Source: Hsuehochloa calcarea (Eukaryota; Streptophyta; Magnoliopsida; Poales; Poaceae). From it: a stretch of 64,000 bases of DNA. The stretch spans positions 6,495,904 through 6,559,903 of the forward strand of contig CM070604.1 of the NCBI GenBank assembly GCA_036346395.1. The letters are read 5' to 3'. The notes beneath the pieces are model-generated. The model did no database searches. It saw only the letters and a program-made list of their open reading frames with translations, and was not told the DNA's origin. Position numbers and translations under genes: made by a program. Shown here in pieces: positions 11,919 to 23,916 of the stretch. The stretch's first letter is position 1. Every line of letters begins with the position of its first letter.

Positions 11919-13342
11919 TTAGTTTTTTTTTCTTCCCGAAAAGTTGTTCCTTTTTGACTTTTTGGGCTGAAAAACAGATGTAGTTAATTGTTATAGCTTT
12001 TTCCAAGAGACCGTTTGTTAGCATTTTTTTGTTAAGCTGGTTTACTGCTTTAGCTGTGAAAAAGGATGGAATGTTTGAAATACCCTTAAGTGTTCTGAAA
12101 GCATGTTCGTATGCTAATTTAGTGTAAAATCATTGTTTTTATTCTTTTTTTTTGTAGAAATATTGATGAAATATACCTCTGACATAAGCTACTGCTTGTT
12201 TGTTTGCTAAAAAGGTCAAAATAGCATTTGATGTTGTCCGGTAAGAAGGTCAAAATATCCATATGAACATCCCGTTCAAATGTACCTTGGGAGGAGAATC
12301 CGGCCGGTGACAGCTGGTTGGGGGCGTTAGGGAGTGGGACTCGGGCGGCGTTGGTGCGACTTGAGGGTTGCCGTCGGGGAGGAAGCTTTGGGTGATACGA
12401 AGACGGAGAAGCGGGGAAGGGCTTTGGGCACGGGGAAACGGAGAGGTAGGGAGGGGCTTCGGACGACGGAACGAGTTTGGGGGTGGCAGCTCGGTCTTGG
12501 GGAGATGGCGTGACCTAGGGTGAACGGGGTGGGGAGGGGGCCGAATGGATGGGGGCGAACGAGTGGAAGAGGTAGGACTGCCGAACGAGTGGATGAGGGC
12601 TCTTTTAACCAATGTCATTTGGTGGATAAATATGTTAAACTTTTAGTGGTAAAATATGTATACTCCTTCCGCGAAAAACATAACAAGTTAGTCCAGGCTT
12701 GCTTTGGCTTTGTTTTAATCGAGATATCTAGAGGAGCTTTTGGCTTCCTTTTCTCCCCCATCTTGTCCTTTTCCCAATCTCACCTTCTAAGTTCAGTGTA
12801 TGCAGTTACAACACGCTACAAGAACGCCTGGGCACTGAATTAAAAACGAGCGTCGTTCCCCCCATAATTACGCGTGCACTGCATGTCTGTGAAATATCTC
12901 AATACTAACGTACGGACGAAACCGTGTCCGGAGATGGGTCTGAACGCGAGAGACCGGGGGGAGCCAGACCTACAGCCGCGCGTCGTCCGAACCTGGTCGA
13001 TCGGTGTGGCAGGAGGAACCCGCGTGGGACTCGAATTCGGCTCTGGCTGATGGTCAGTGATCGCCTCTCACCTACCAATCTCCCACCGAACAACTTTAAG
13101 AGCGACTAGCCGGCGCCGCCACTCCCTTCCGGTCAACCCAAAATGCCCTCGGGTACGAGGCTATGTGTTATTCGTACAGTAACTTTGATCTTCTGGAAAA
13201 CGGGTAAAAGAAAACGGGTAAACTGTTATTTTCTATCTTTAATGTGCGCGGGAGGATGGGGTTGTCAATCATGTATTCTTATATAGGTAGAGCCAGTCAA
13301 TCATATATTCTTATGTAGGTCTTAGTTGGCTCCACGAGTCGA
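11919..13342. other. Intergenic, low-complexity patches
   Basis: T-rich DNA to 12,240, then a GC-rich stretch (12,270-12,620) that opens a Pro-rich minus-strand frame without homology I recognise. A short TACTCCTTCCG phrase near 12,660 resembles the end of a Stowaway MITE but no partner end was seen. Confidence 0.4.
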
Positions 13343-13351
13343 TGAGTTTTA

Positions 13352-15500
13352 CGAGTTTTGACTAAAATAGCATTGTTAGCGTGTGAAATAACAAATATAG
13401 CCATCCCGCGCATCAAAAGTAAAAATAACATTTTGTCCGTGTCTCAGAGGACCGGAGCTGCCGTGCGGGCGACACAAGGCCTTGTCCTAACCCCTGAGGG
13501 TCAGATTTGCCTCGTCCTAACCCCTCGTGTCGAATTTGCCTCGTCCTAACCCCTGGTGCCGGATTTACCTCACCCTAACCCATAGGGCACGGTAAACCCC
13601 TCCTTAAAAAAACTAAAATATTACTTTCGAAATCCTCGGATTCTCGCTGCCCCCCGTATGTGGAAAAAACCCGGTGGGTCGCATGCTCGTAAAACTAGGC
13701 AATTACGTCCCGTCGCTTCGCAGTCGGCCTTCGCGTGGCTATAAAATGCAGCAACGCGTTCTTATTCCCCCACACCAGAACCATTCCGCTCTGCGTAGAA
13801 AGAGAGAAGATCAAGCGAGCGAGAGGCTACGCGATTGGTCGAAATTAGTTTCATTTTTGCTACCGATTTGAAGGTGTTTAGATAAGTGTTTAGCAATCGT
13901 TTTAACAGAGTTAGTTTGACATCAATTGAAGATCTTCTAGAGGAGGTAATTTCTCTCATTTGCACTAGTTTATTGAACTGTGTAGTTAGCGTTAAAATAT
14001 TTAGTAATAATTAAAATAGTTGTAATTAATTGGTCGTATTTCACTTTGCAAATTAGTTAGTTGTATTTAATGAAATCGTAATTTATTAGTCGGTCGTAAT
14101 TAATTAGCCCTAATTAATTAATCAAATGTAATTAATTAGTCCTAATTAATTAGGGTTAATTAAATTTATTATTATTAAATTAGCACTAATTAGTCGTAGA
14201 TAGTTAGTCGTAATTTTTCACTCGTGATTAGTTAGTCGTAATTTTTCACTCGTGATTAGTTAGTCGTAATTAAAATTCGTAAATAAAATAGTCGTATTTA
14301 ATCAACTTTATAATTTAATCATAATTAATCATGATTCATTAAATATTATTAATTAATTAGCCGGCTTTATTAGAAAGTTGTTGATAGTTAGTTTTAACTA
14401 AAATAGTTGTAATTAATCAATCGTAGGGTTAATTAAATACGACTATTGTAGTGTATCCTAACTATGTAGGAGTGGTTACTTTGTCGTAACAAATTAGTCG
14501 CAATTTATTTGTCCTAAATTTTTAACTGTAATTAATTAGAAGTAACTAATTCGGCCACATTAAGTACTATTAATTATTTAGTTGTAATAAACTAGGCTTA
14601 ATTAAGAAGTCGTAGTTAGTTGTCTTTGTTAAAATGGTTGTAATTAATAAACCATAACTAATTAGTCGTAATTAATTACTAACTAACATTATTTGTTTCA
14701 AACTGACTCACCTTTGTTCTATGAACTACAGCAAAACATCAAATCTTCTAGCCCATCTGGCATAACAGGGTCTCTGCGGTGTCATTTTTGCCTTTGATGC
14801 GGGGAGGGGCTAGATTTGTTATTTCACACGCTAACCACGCTATTTTAGCCAAAACTCTCTCCGTGCCCCCATGGCCCGGTCTCCCCTTTTTCACGTGGGT
14901 AGTCAAAGTCCACAAATTGAGTGATCAGATCAGATAAAACAAAAAATCATATACAATAATAGTAGTAGTACGATTAGTATTACTCGAATCACGAAGGAAA
15001 ATAGTATTTACACCCGAAGTTGACCGGGACATAGAGGAAATCGTACTATGATTTCACAGCAACATTCTGATTCAGTTTTTATCTTCTTTATGGAGGTAAA
15101 GAAAGAAGAAATAAATATTATCACATGTACCAAAATTTTCATTCCGTAATTTTTTTTTCACGTGGTCACCCACCTGGCCCGCCCCGCTGATCAGATCAAA
15201 CTTTCGTTGTCGGGGAGGGAGTATTATCACATGTGACGGAATCATATCAAACTCTAGGGGCAGACGAGGGAAATACTGTCCTCTAAGGGTTAGGACGAGA
15301 TAAATCCAGCCCCGAGAGGTTAGGACGAGGGGAATACGGCCTCCAGGGGTTAGGACGAGGCCATATGTCGCCCACACAGCAGCTCCTGTTCTCTGGGTGC
15401 GAAATATATGTTATTTTCATATTTGATGCACGAAATAGCCTATATTTGTTATTTCGTACGCTAACACCGCTAACACCGTTGTTTTAGCGACAAAAAACTT
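13352..15500. mobile_element. MULE-like non-autonomous element, 2149 bp, 9-bp target duplication
   Basis: Both ends carry matching inverted repeats of about 240 bases: the left begins CGAGTTTTGACTAAAATAGC and the right, reversed, begins AAGTTTTTTGTCGCTAAAAC. They continue with shared GCGTGTGAAATAACAAATATAG-like and GTCCTAACCCC motifs. The element is flanked by a perfect 9-bp duplication TGAGTTTTA (13343-13351 and 15501-15509). Long TIRs plus a 9-bp duplication are diagnostic of Mutator-like elements. No transposase frame is present. A third, internal copy of the terminus ends near 14,868, so the structure is composite. Confidence 0.85.
13970..14700. repeat. AT-rich degenerate array inside the MULE
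   Basis: About 700 bases of irregular repeats of TTAGTCGTAATTAATTAG-type motifs. One stretch near 14,200-14,270 repeats a unit of about 31 bases (TTTTTCACTCGTGATTAG) twice. It is non-coding and fills the core of the MULE-like element. Confidence 0.75.
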
Positions 15501-15509
15501 TGAGTTTTA

Positions 15510-18500
15510 ACATACTGCAATAGTCAGCTGTCAGGGCTCGGGCCAGGCAGAGGCAAAAAAACATCTAGAAAAATAGAAATAGTGCATGCGTTTCAGGTCG
15601 GCTATCTGATTTCCGACTGGACGGTTCACACGTGCCTACTGCGTGTTTGATTGCACGGCGGCATACGTGCCTTTTGTACAGCGGTGAGCTGGTGACTGTG
15701 CACGAGTACGCCGACTAGTCGTAGTAGTGCGTATAAAGCCTGAGATATAGGTATACTTTGCTGTATACGTTACAGTACTTTACTGTACACATTGAGAATG
15801 ACTCACTATTGTGAATTAATTGCGGCCATATGGCTCCGAAGCATATTAGCGCATAAGCACTAAGCACTAAGCACTAAGCACTTTGGTCAATGTTTTCGTG
15901 CTATGCTGCTATGTGAGCCTATTGGGCATTAACAGAGCATGGGCCGGGAAGAGGACATAGTAAAATTGAGGTGGTTGCTTGGTGAGTTGTTCCTTCACTT
16001 CATGGTAAAATTGAGGTGGTTGCTTGGTGAGTTGTTCCTTCACTTCATGATCATGCACTCTGGAAGTATAAAATACTTGAAAATAAAATGATTGCAAGGA
16101 CTGGCTCTCACAATTACCATTACCACCTCCATTGCTACATGGATGATAACCTCTTAAAACTTTAACCACCTACGGTTACTAGATTAATTGGTTACATAAA
16201 ATGGTACTACATATGAAGATTTGTTATGAAAAGTGCTTTATGAATCTAGTCCAAATTGCGTGTCCGGATTTTGGTGGGAGTGGACGTGCGGCGTGGGAGA
16301 TTGGGAGGAGGCGGCCCAGGCGGGTGGGGCTGCGGGGGAGCCAGCGCCGCAAAAGAGGAGATGGGGACGGGGGCGGGGGTGGAGATGGCTAGGGCGGCAC
16401 GTGGGGGTGGGGGTGGAGACTGTGAGGTGAGAGCGGTGTGTGAGGGTGGGAGGAGATGGGGAGGAGGTGAGGCGATGGTGGCATGTGGGGTAGGGACAGA
16501 GACGGCGAGGGCGAGGGGAGGAGGCGGCGACCTCTGGGGATCGGGAGAGGAAACCCTAGGGATGCAAAGCTAGGACGGATCCGAACCGTCCGTTCCAAAG
16601 CTGTGATCCAATGGCTATGCACCCGCTCGATTTCGACTGCACGATTGCGATCCGACAGGCTGTTGGTCGCCGAACCGAGGACCTCGTCGTGATTCCAGAA
16701 ATCACATGTTTTTTCTCACATAAGCACCGACGTGGACGCTCCCCATGGGCCGCCAATCCTTATCGCTTTAACTAAGAAAGAGAATATTTAGGCGCTTTTC
16801 GCGTGGTTTGGTCCGAATCGCGCTTGCGATGGGACGGGCGGTGCTTCGTCGGATCGGGAATCATCGGTTGGTGCTGACCGGCGACGTTTCACTCCGTTGT
16901 TGAGGTTGAATTACTTGGTGGCCTCTCTATACTGTGCTCTATTTAGCAAGTAGATTTGATCCTGTTCGGCTAGTTTCCAAGCTAATGAGGTCTTTCTGTT
17001 GGAGTACAAACAAAATGTGGTCGCCACTGGCGATTCCGGTCAAGTCACTGTGGCTATGTATAGGTGTGTGATAGTATATGAGACTCATGTTGGTTAGCGA
17101 GCGAGAGCGAGTTGATGAGGACATACCAATCAGATCGTCAGATGGAATGAAATCGTTGGGGAGAATCGCACGCTGTGGGGGAGATATTAAGATGGGGTAG
17201 AACTAGCCTCCAGACGTATTCTCTCGAACGCTTCAGTGAAACATCATTGATAACACATGCAATAGTTTGTGTCAACATCTGTAACAAATATACGTGATGC
17301 AACAAGAGATCGCTATGTGTGCGATAAATTTGCAGCGGTGCAACAACAAATATCTATTTGTGCTAAAAAAAACCCCCGCTCCGTTGCAACAAAACTATCT
17401 CAACTAAACCAACCTATTGCAACAAAAAAAACTCTGATACAATCCTCGTCCTGTATGCATCAAAGGGAGTACTTATGGCTATTGTTCTGCTAATCATGAT
17501 GTGCAAAACAAAGGGAGTACTAAAACGGATGATAAATATGTTTACCATGCATATACATTATTCTATTTGTTTAGTACACTTTCAGGCTATCAAAAGCAGA
17601 TGACGGCTTTTATTGAATAATATGATGATGAGGACACACCTAGCACATGTATATCTTCTCCATCTTAAGTTGTTGTATTAAAGTTGTGTGCACTCTTTGG
17701 TGCATGTAGACTTAACAACAATATGAAGCTTAAAACCACATTGCTTATGTTAGAAAATATATAATAATATCATTATACATGTCAACAACATGATGACATC
17801 ATTGCGACAAGTTATTATCAACCATGCATTGCACGTGTCGAATACTTAGCCAAGAATAACATCACTTATGATCAGGTCATCGCTTTCTTGGAAGATCAAT
17901 TCCTACATACACCGAAGAAGCACGCAAGAATAAGATAAATAGACAATCTGGAATCGCGAATAGGAATTGAAATTGTATTGATAAGTGTGGTTCTGAAGAA
18001 CAATGTCGTTGTTGATCTCGCCGAACAAGAGGACAAAGTATAAAGTAGCAAAGCTAAACTTCAATCAACAAAACCCGCCAAACCCTAAGGGTGGCGGCCA
18101 CTATGTAAAGGAGGAAGAGAGGGGCGGTGGTCGCTGGTATGTGAATAGTACCATATGAAAAGTGCCAAACCCTAGGTGTCCCGCCCGAATTACAAGGCCC
18201 ATGGCCCATTAGCATATGTGACACAGCACCAAGTTTCTTTACTCAAATGTTGCTAAGTGTTGACCTAAATAACTTGATATATAGTCTTCATGCTAGATTT
18301 TGTTAAGTCTCGGTATATAAATATTCATTCCTCATATGATCATCTCCATTTAGCATGCCTCCCGATCCTTGATTCCTAAGTAAAATAATATTACGTACTT
18401 TAGGCAGCATCATAGAGTTCATAGAATATGGATGTACTCTGAGAAACGAAGTCACCTGATAATTTAGTTGTCGAGAACATGCTCTAGTAATTGGTCCTTG

Positions 18501-18545
18501 CACATCAGAAGCAGTAGGGATCAAGGTAGTCAGAGTCGAGATCCT
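15510..18545. other. Intergenic, no gene recognised
   Basis: Contains four tandem TAAGCAC heptamers at about 15,854-15,881, a G-rich low-complexity tract at 16,270-16,560, and a stretch rich in TGCAACA words at 17,230-17,430. Two AAAGGGAGTA phrases (about 17,462 and 17,509) resemble Stowaway MITE ends. No supported coding region. Confidence 0.4.
15961..16050. repeat. Tandem duplication, 45 bp x 2
   Basis: A 45-base unit starting TAAAATTGAGGTGGTTGC is repeated twice head to tail with essentially no differences. The length is a multiple of three, so it appears as a 15-residue repeat in a minus-strand frame, but that frame is short and unrecognised. Confidence 0.85.
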
Positions 18546-19970
18546 AAGTTGGATCGATTTGCCTCCGGTAGTATCGAATCGTAGTATCTAATTGCATGCA
18601 AGTCTTCCTTGAGAGCGAAGAACACGCTATATGGGAGGTTGTTCGAGTCCCGCTCGTGATGCCCGAAGTTGCTACGCCGGCTTCAGAAGCTCTTTTGGCT
18701 AACAACAATAAGGCTAAAAATCTCTTGTATGGTGGGCTTGGGAGACAGGAGTATGATCGGATTTGCAATCTTGAAACTGCGCATGAGATTTGGAACACTC
18801 TCGAAACTTACCATGAGGATTCGTCCCAAGTCAAGAAAGTACGCCAAACAGTCTATAAGCGTGAATACAACGAATTCGAGATGCGTCCTGGAGAGAGCAT
18901 CGATGACATTTTCAGTCGCTTTAATAGAGTGATAAATCAGATAAAAGCTGTTGGTATTGAATATTCTCAATCTGAAAATGCCACCCATCTCTTGGCTTCA
19001 ATCAACACCGAGGAGTGGGAGATAAAGGCTACAGCCATTGAGGAGAATGTAAACCTTTCTGATCTGACTTTGGAGCTGTTCTATAGCAAGCTCAAGACTC
19101 ATGAGATCAAAAGGATTGATCATCCCAAGAAGAAAAATATGGCTTTGGTAGCAGACCCGCTCAAGAGAGCATCTGATGGGTCTTTTGAGTCTTTCTCTGG
19201 ATTTTCACTGCAGGTTTATCTACAATCCATGAAGAGGAGTTTGAGAGTCTCCCTGAGACTGATTTGGCCCTCATAGTCAAAAAGGTCACACGGGCCTACA
19301 ACAATATGAGAAACAAAAAGAGAGGAGGTCCCGTGACTTGCTATGAATGTGGTGAGCTAAATCATATTCGAGCAAATTGTCCCAAGCTGAAAGGTAAGAG
19401 CAACCATAAGGAGGGAAAGTCAGCTTGGAAGAAGCCTCAATAGAACAACTCAAGGTATGATGTTGCCCAACTAACAAAGGCCGCTCACTACCCGCTTGCC
19501 GCTTTTGAGGATCAATCCTTAAGCGATGTTGACTCCGGGAGTGAGGAGGACAAGGAAGAGGAGATCCCTCAAAACAAGAAGAAGGGTAAGGCCAAGGATT
19601 TCACCGGCTTGTGCTTCATGGCCGACTCCGTTAACGACGACAACGATGAGGTACCTCCTTCATATGATGTTCTTGCTGATAGATGTGAAACAAAATTGGA
19701 GCAACTCATGAGTCAGGATAAGGCTTTAGAATATGTCATGGCTAGGAACAAGGACTTAAAGTCACAAGTAGGTAATTTGATTTTAGAACTTAAAAATGCT
19801 AAGAGTCTTGAATCTGATGAATGTTCATCCTGCCATGCTTGGCACTCTGAATTTGCTAAATTGCAATCTGCTCACGATATTGCTTTGCAACAACTTGAAA
19901 ATGCTAGGACTGAACTTGTTGAGGTTAAATCTGCTCTATGTGAAAAATGCTTAGAGTTAGTAAGTTAGTT
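18546..19970 (+). pseudogene. Sirevirus-like Copia gag, frameshifted
   Basis: The gag domain runs from about 18,596 (AHEIWNTLETYHE, RPGESIDDIFSRFNRVI, KLKTHEIKRI). It changes frame near 19,200 and then continues through a CCHC zinc knuckle, CYECGELNHIRANC, at about 19,340. After that comes an acidic and coiled-coil tail to about 19,970. In the family, gag forms the particle and binds the RNA. The start of gag and any 5' LTR are missing. Frameshifts and an in-frame stop near 19,441 make it non-functional. Confidence 0.85.
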
Positions 19971-20830
19971 GCTTCTAGTGTGGTTGATTCTAGACTTTGC
20001 ACTTTTTGCTTAGAACGCGAACATGAAGTTAAAGATTTCTTAGAAGCAGCTAGAGCTAAATATGCCAAGCTTAAGGACAGTATTGAGTCTTCTACATGTG
20101 CTTCATGTCCAGCTCTTAAACTTGAAACTGCTTTATATAAGGAAAAATATGCTAGAGCCATTAAGGGTAAAATCTGTTAATCATGTGTTAATCTTAAAGA
20201 AGAAAATGCTTATCTTAAGGATACCTTAGAAAAATTCTCTAAAGGTAAGAAACAATTAAACATGGTTCTGGACAAGTCTAAAACTCCTTATAAGAAGCAA
20301 GGATTAGGATACAATCATGTTCAAAATAATTCTAACCCAAAAGTTACTCAAGTCTTGGAAAATGGGTTAATTGAATTCAAAACATAACCTGCAAAAACTA
20401 TCTTTAAATCTGCAGGTATTGCCCAACCATCTGTTAAGTCTAAGGGTGCTTCTCCCAGTGGTATTAAGTATCATTGCACCTATTGCAAACAGGATGGGCA
20501 TTTGATTGAGTTCTGTTGGCGTAAGTTGAAAAACGATAAGAAAATTTTGCTAGAACTTCAACTAATCAACCTAGAGCTTCTATGAGACATGGTAACATAG
20601 AAAAGTATAAACTTGGTTTAGGATTTGTGTCACATGCTCATCATTATGCTCCTAAACAGGATAACTCCCATGTTAGTTTAACCATTGCTCATAACAAAAC
20701 TTCAAATAAAATCAAGGATATCACTTCTGCTTTGCATACTACTCGCAGACGTGTGTCTCAGTACCGGGTCCCTAAGTCTTGTTTAACTAACTCCAGTATC
20801 GAGACACATCGTTCTTCTGTGCCTTGATTT
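19971..20830 (+). pseudogene. Second part of the Sirevirus-like gag, with a second zinc knuckle
   Basis: Short frames continue the Cys- and Lys-rich gag extension. At about 20,474 there is a second CCHC motif (CTYCKQDGHLIEFC). Stops interrupt it. Extended gag with additional zinc-finger motifs is a feature of Sireviruses. After about 20,830 the sequence jumps to late RT, so protease, integrase and most of RT have been deleted. Confidence 0.7.
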
Positions 20831-20959
20831 TTCAGGATCACCGCAGAAAGAGGAAGGACACGTAGTTCATCGACTCCGGATGTTCACATCACATGATCGA
20901 AGACTCAAGATAGTTCATCTCCTTCACGCGGTTGATGGTTGATGATTTCATCACTTTTG

Positions 20960-22057
20960 GAAATAATGGTCTTAAGCAAGCCCCTAGAGCCTGGTTTGGT
21001 ATACTTAAGATTTCTCTTTGCTTAAGAATGATTTTGAGATGGGTAAGGTAGACAAGACTTTGTTCATTTTTAGGCGTGGTAATGACTTCCTGCTTGCTCA
21101 AATTTACGTTGATGATATTATATTTGGTGGTTCTTCTAATGCTCTTGTTTTCGGTTTTTCTGAGACTATGTCCAGGGCATTTGATATGAGTATGATGGGA
21201 GAGCTCAATTACTTTTTGGGACTTCAAATTAAGCAATGCAAGGAAGGGATCTTCAGCCATCAGACGAAGTACACTAAGGACTTGCTCAAACGTTTTGACA
21301 TGGGTGACTGCAAGCCAATCTCCACTCCCATGGCAACTTCGACTGTTTTGGATCCAGATGAGGAAGGAGAAGCCGTGGATCAACGCGAGTACCGCAGCAT
21401 GATCGGTTCCCTTCTGTACCTAACGGCCTTGAGACCGGACAACCACTTCACGGTCTGCCTCTGTGCGAGGTTTCTGGCGTCTCCGAGGACTTCCCATCGC
21501 CAAGCTGTTAAGCGCATATTCAAGTATTTACACTCTACCATTATGTATGGCATTTGGTATTCCTGTTCGTCATCATTGTCCATTCGGGGGTTTTCTGATT
21601 CTGATTTTGCGGGTTGTCGGCTTGATAGGAAGAGTACCTCAGGCACTTGTCACTTTCTAGGCACTTCTCTTGTATCTTGGTCTTCTAGGAAGCAGTCTTC
21701 TGTTGGACAATCCATCTTGAAGTGAATATGTAGTCACCGCTAGTTCTTTGTAGTCGATTTTGTGGATGGTAACCACTCTTAAGGATTATGGGTTAAATTT
21801 TGCTAGTGTTCCTCTTTTTTTGTGATAACACTTCTGCCATTAATATTGCTAAGAACCCTGTGCAACACCCTAGGACCAAGCACATAGATATTCGCTATCA
21901 CTTCCTTAGAGACCATATCGAGAAAGGTGATATTGTGCTACACTTTGTAGAGTCCGAGGCTCAACTGGTTGATATCCTCACCAAGCCTTTAGACCCAACT
22001 AGGTTTGCCACCTTGAGAAGCGAGTTAGGGGTAATTTATCCCTATGGGTTGGTTTGA
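20960..22057 (+). pseudogene. Copia reverse transcriptase C-terminal part and RNase H, broken
   Basis: Frame 21,018-21,725 carries the RT catalytic motif YVDDIIFGG (about 21,106), then MGELNYFLGLQI, the KYTKDLLKRFDM thumb region and the connection with GFSDSDFAGC of RNase H. A frame break follows, and 21,800-22,057 resumes with CDNTSAINIAKNP, TKHIDIRYHFLRD and VDILTKPL, the end of Copia RNase H. It is the 3' half of one polyprotein and cannot make a full enzyme. Confidence 0.88.
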
Positions 22058-23916
22058 GGGGGAGTTCGATCTTTTCTGATCTTACCTTATTCTTTTGATC
22101 TTTTCTTGTTCTTTTTCTGAACTTATCGACCTTTTTGAACTTTTTAGGTTTTTAGGTTTTTATTTCATCTCATTGTATCATATTGCATTCATATGAAAAA
22201 TACAACAAGTGGTATGAAAAATACAACAAGATGCATTGTAATATAAGTTTTTCTGCTTATCTTTTAAAATTGATGAAGCTTTGCCTATTACCCTTTGGAG
22301 CTTTAGTATTTCAATTCTTGCTCAATGTCATGTCTAGTTCTTTGACTTGCTAGAATTATCATGTTTTCACATATACAGATAAGTCTTTGCTATATGAGCT
22401 AGAACTCTAAAACAACTCGAACTAAAAATTATAATTTGTGGATGTTTTAGCTGGTTGCGCAATTAGTGCTCCTTTTGTGACATTGGCCCTGTCAGAATTG
22501 CTTTGTTAGCTCTTGAATCTAAAATTGACCATTACTTGAGCTTTTTGTGTTCTTGAGATTCTAAAACTGCTCTTGTGAAACATGAAAAATTAAGATTGTC
22601 TTATGCTTAAATTGTGCCAAACTATTCTTACGAGACTGCTTGTCAAAGACATGAACTTGGAGATAGTTTGATGATCCAGACGATCTCATGGGGACTGCTT
22701 GTCAGAAATGACATGAACCTCAAGATTTATCGCCATGGTAGAAGCTTAGGAAGAGTTTGTGGATGGCTCCTAGTCCAGAATCTTCTTCACTAAGATATAC
22801 ATTTAATCAACTTCTGGTCGAAGCTTAGGATGAGTTTGTGGATGGTTCCTAGTCCAGGATCTTGTCACTAAGTTAGATCATTAGTCAACTTCAATATTCA
22901 GTACAAATGAGAAAACTGTTGACAAATGGGCTTTTGAGAAATCTGAGCAAAATGATTCAATACAAGACCTGATTGACTCTTAATGTGGTTTTTGTTAGAT
23001 TTTTTTATCTCACTTTGACATTTTGACATGGCCAGTTTCACTTTAGGATCTCTCTTGATGAACTTGCTGAATTTGAAGCTTTGCTTAAATTGATCAAATC
23101 TATTACTTTACTTTTGAGCCTTCGTGCTTAGCTTTGATATATATGTCTTGTCATGATCTTGCTAGCGATGTCAGGCTTGATATGTTGTTTGTGCAATATT
23201 AGAAATACTGGCTTGCTCTTTTGGGTAATCTCCAAAGTCTCTTGTAATCAAAATTCAAAATTCAAAAATAAAGCCACTCCATGGCATTTCATGCATACTC
23301 CTTTTTATGCTTCTTTCTTCATTCTGCATTTGTTATCTCTGGATGAGAGGAAGGCATGATTCCTTGATGACTCCATTGTCAAAGGGGATAAGATGTGTTA
23401 AAATGTGTTAATGTTGTACATAGGGGGGGAGAAGATTTTAGAAAAAAAAATAGTTATTTCAATGTTGGGAGAAGATATATCATTGCTGTACAAAGGGGGA
23501 GAAGATATATAACAATGATAAAAAAAAGGAGAAATTTGAAATTTGAAATTTTCTGAAATATGAGGATCATAGTGAGGGGGAGCTTTTGAATTGCATTCTT
23601 ATTATCTTATTGATTCTTCTGAACTTGTATTGCATTTATTTATCCTCAAAATGATCATAGGTCAATTGAACAATTGTTCTTTCATATGGACCTTAAGTGA
23701 GATTTTTGACTCTTTTCTGGAAATCAAAGTTTTTATACTTTCTTTTGCCTTATCTCACTTGCCTATGCTATTCTGATGCCAGCTTAATCATTTCCATTGC
23801 TTTTTCTTGTTTATGGACCAAGTTGCGCTTTTGTGCGAAAATGAAAGTATTTTACTTTTCAAACCTCCAAATTATATTTTCTGGATTATTGTCAATGTGT
23901 TCATCAAGGAGGGGAT
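22058..23916 (+). mobile_element. Non-coding 3' spacer of the Sirevirus-like element with several polypurine tracts
   Basis: About 1.86 kb lie between the end of pol and the LTR. The last 550 bases carry repeated purine-rich tracts: GGGGGGAGAAG (about 23,424), AAAGGGGGAGAAG (about 23,495), GAGGGGGAGC (about 23,574) and AAGGAGGGGA (about 23,906). Multiple polypurine tracts upstream of the 3' LTR are a known Sirevirus hallmark. No env-like frame was convincing. Confidence 0.65.

Noticed and set aside
12250..12618. 122-codon Pro-rich minus-strand frame
   Set aside because: Low-complexity PPPxxP text in a GC-rich patch, with no promoter or splice support.
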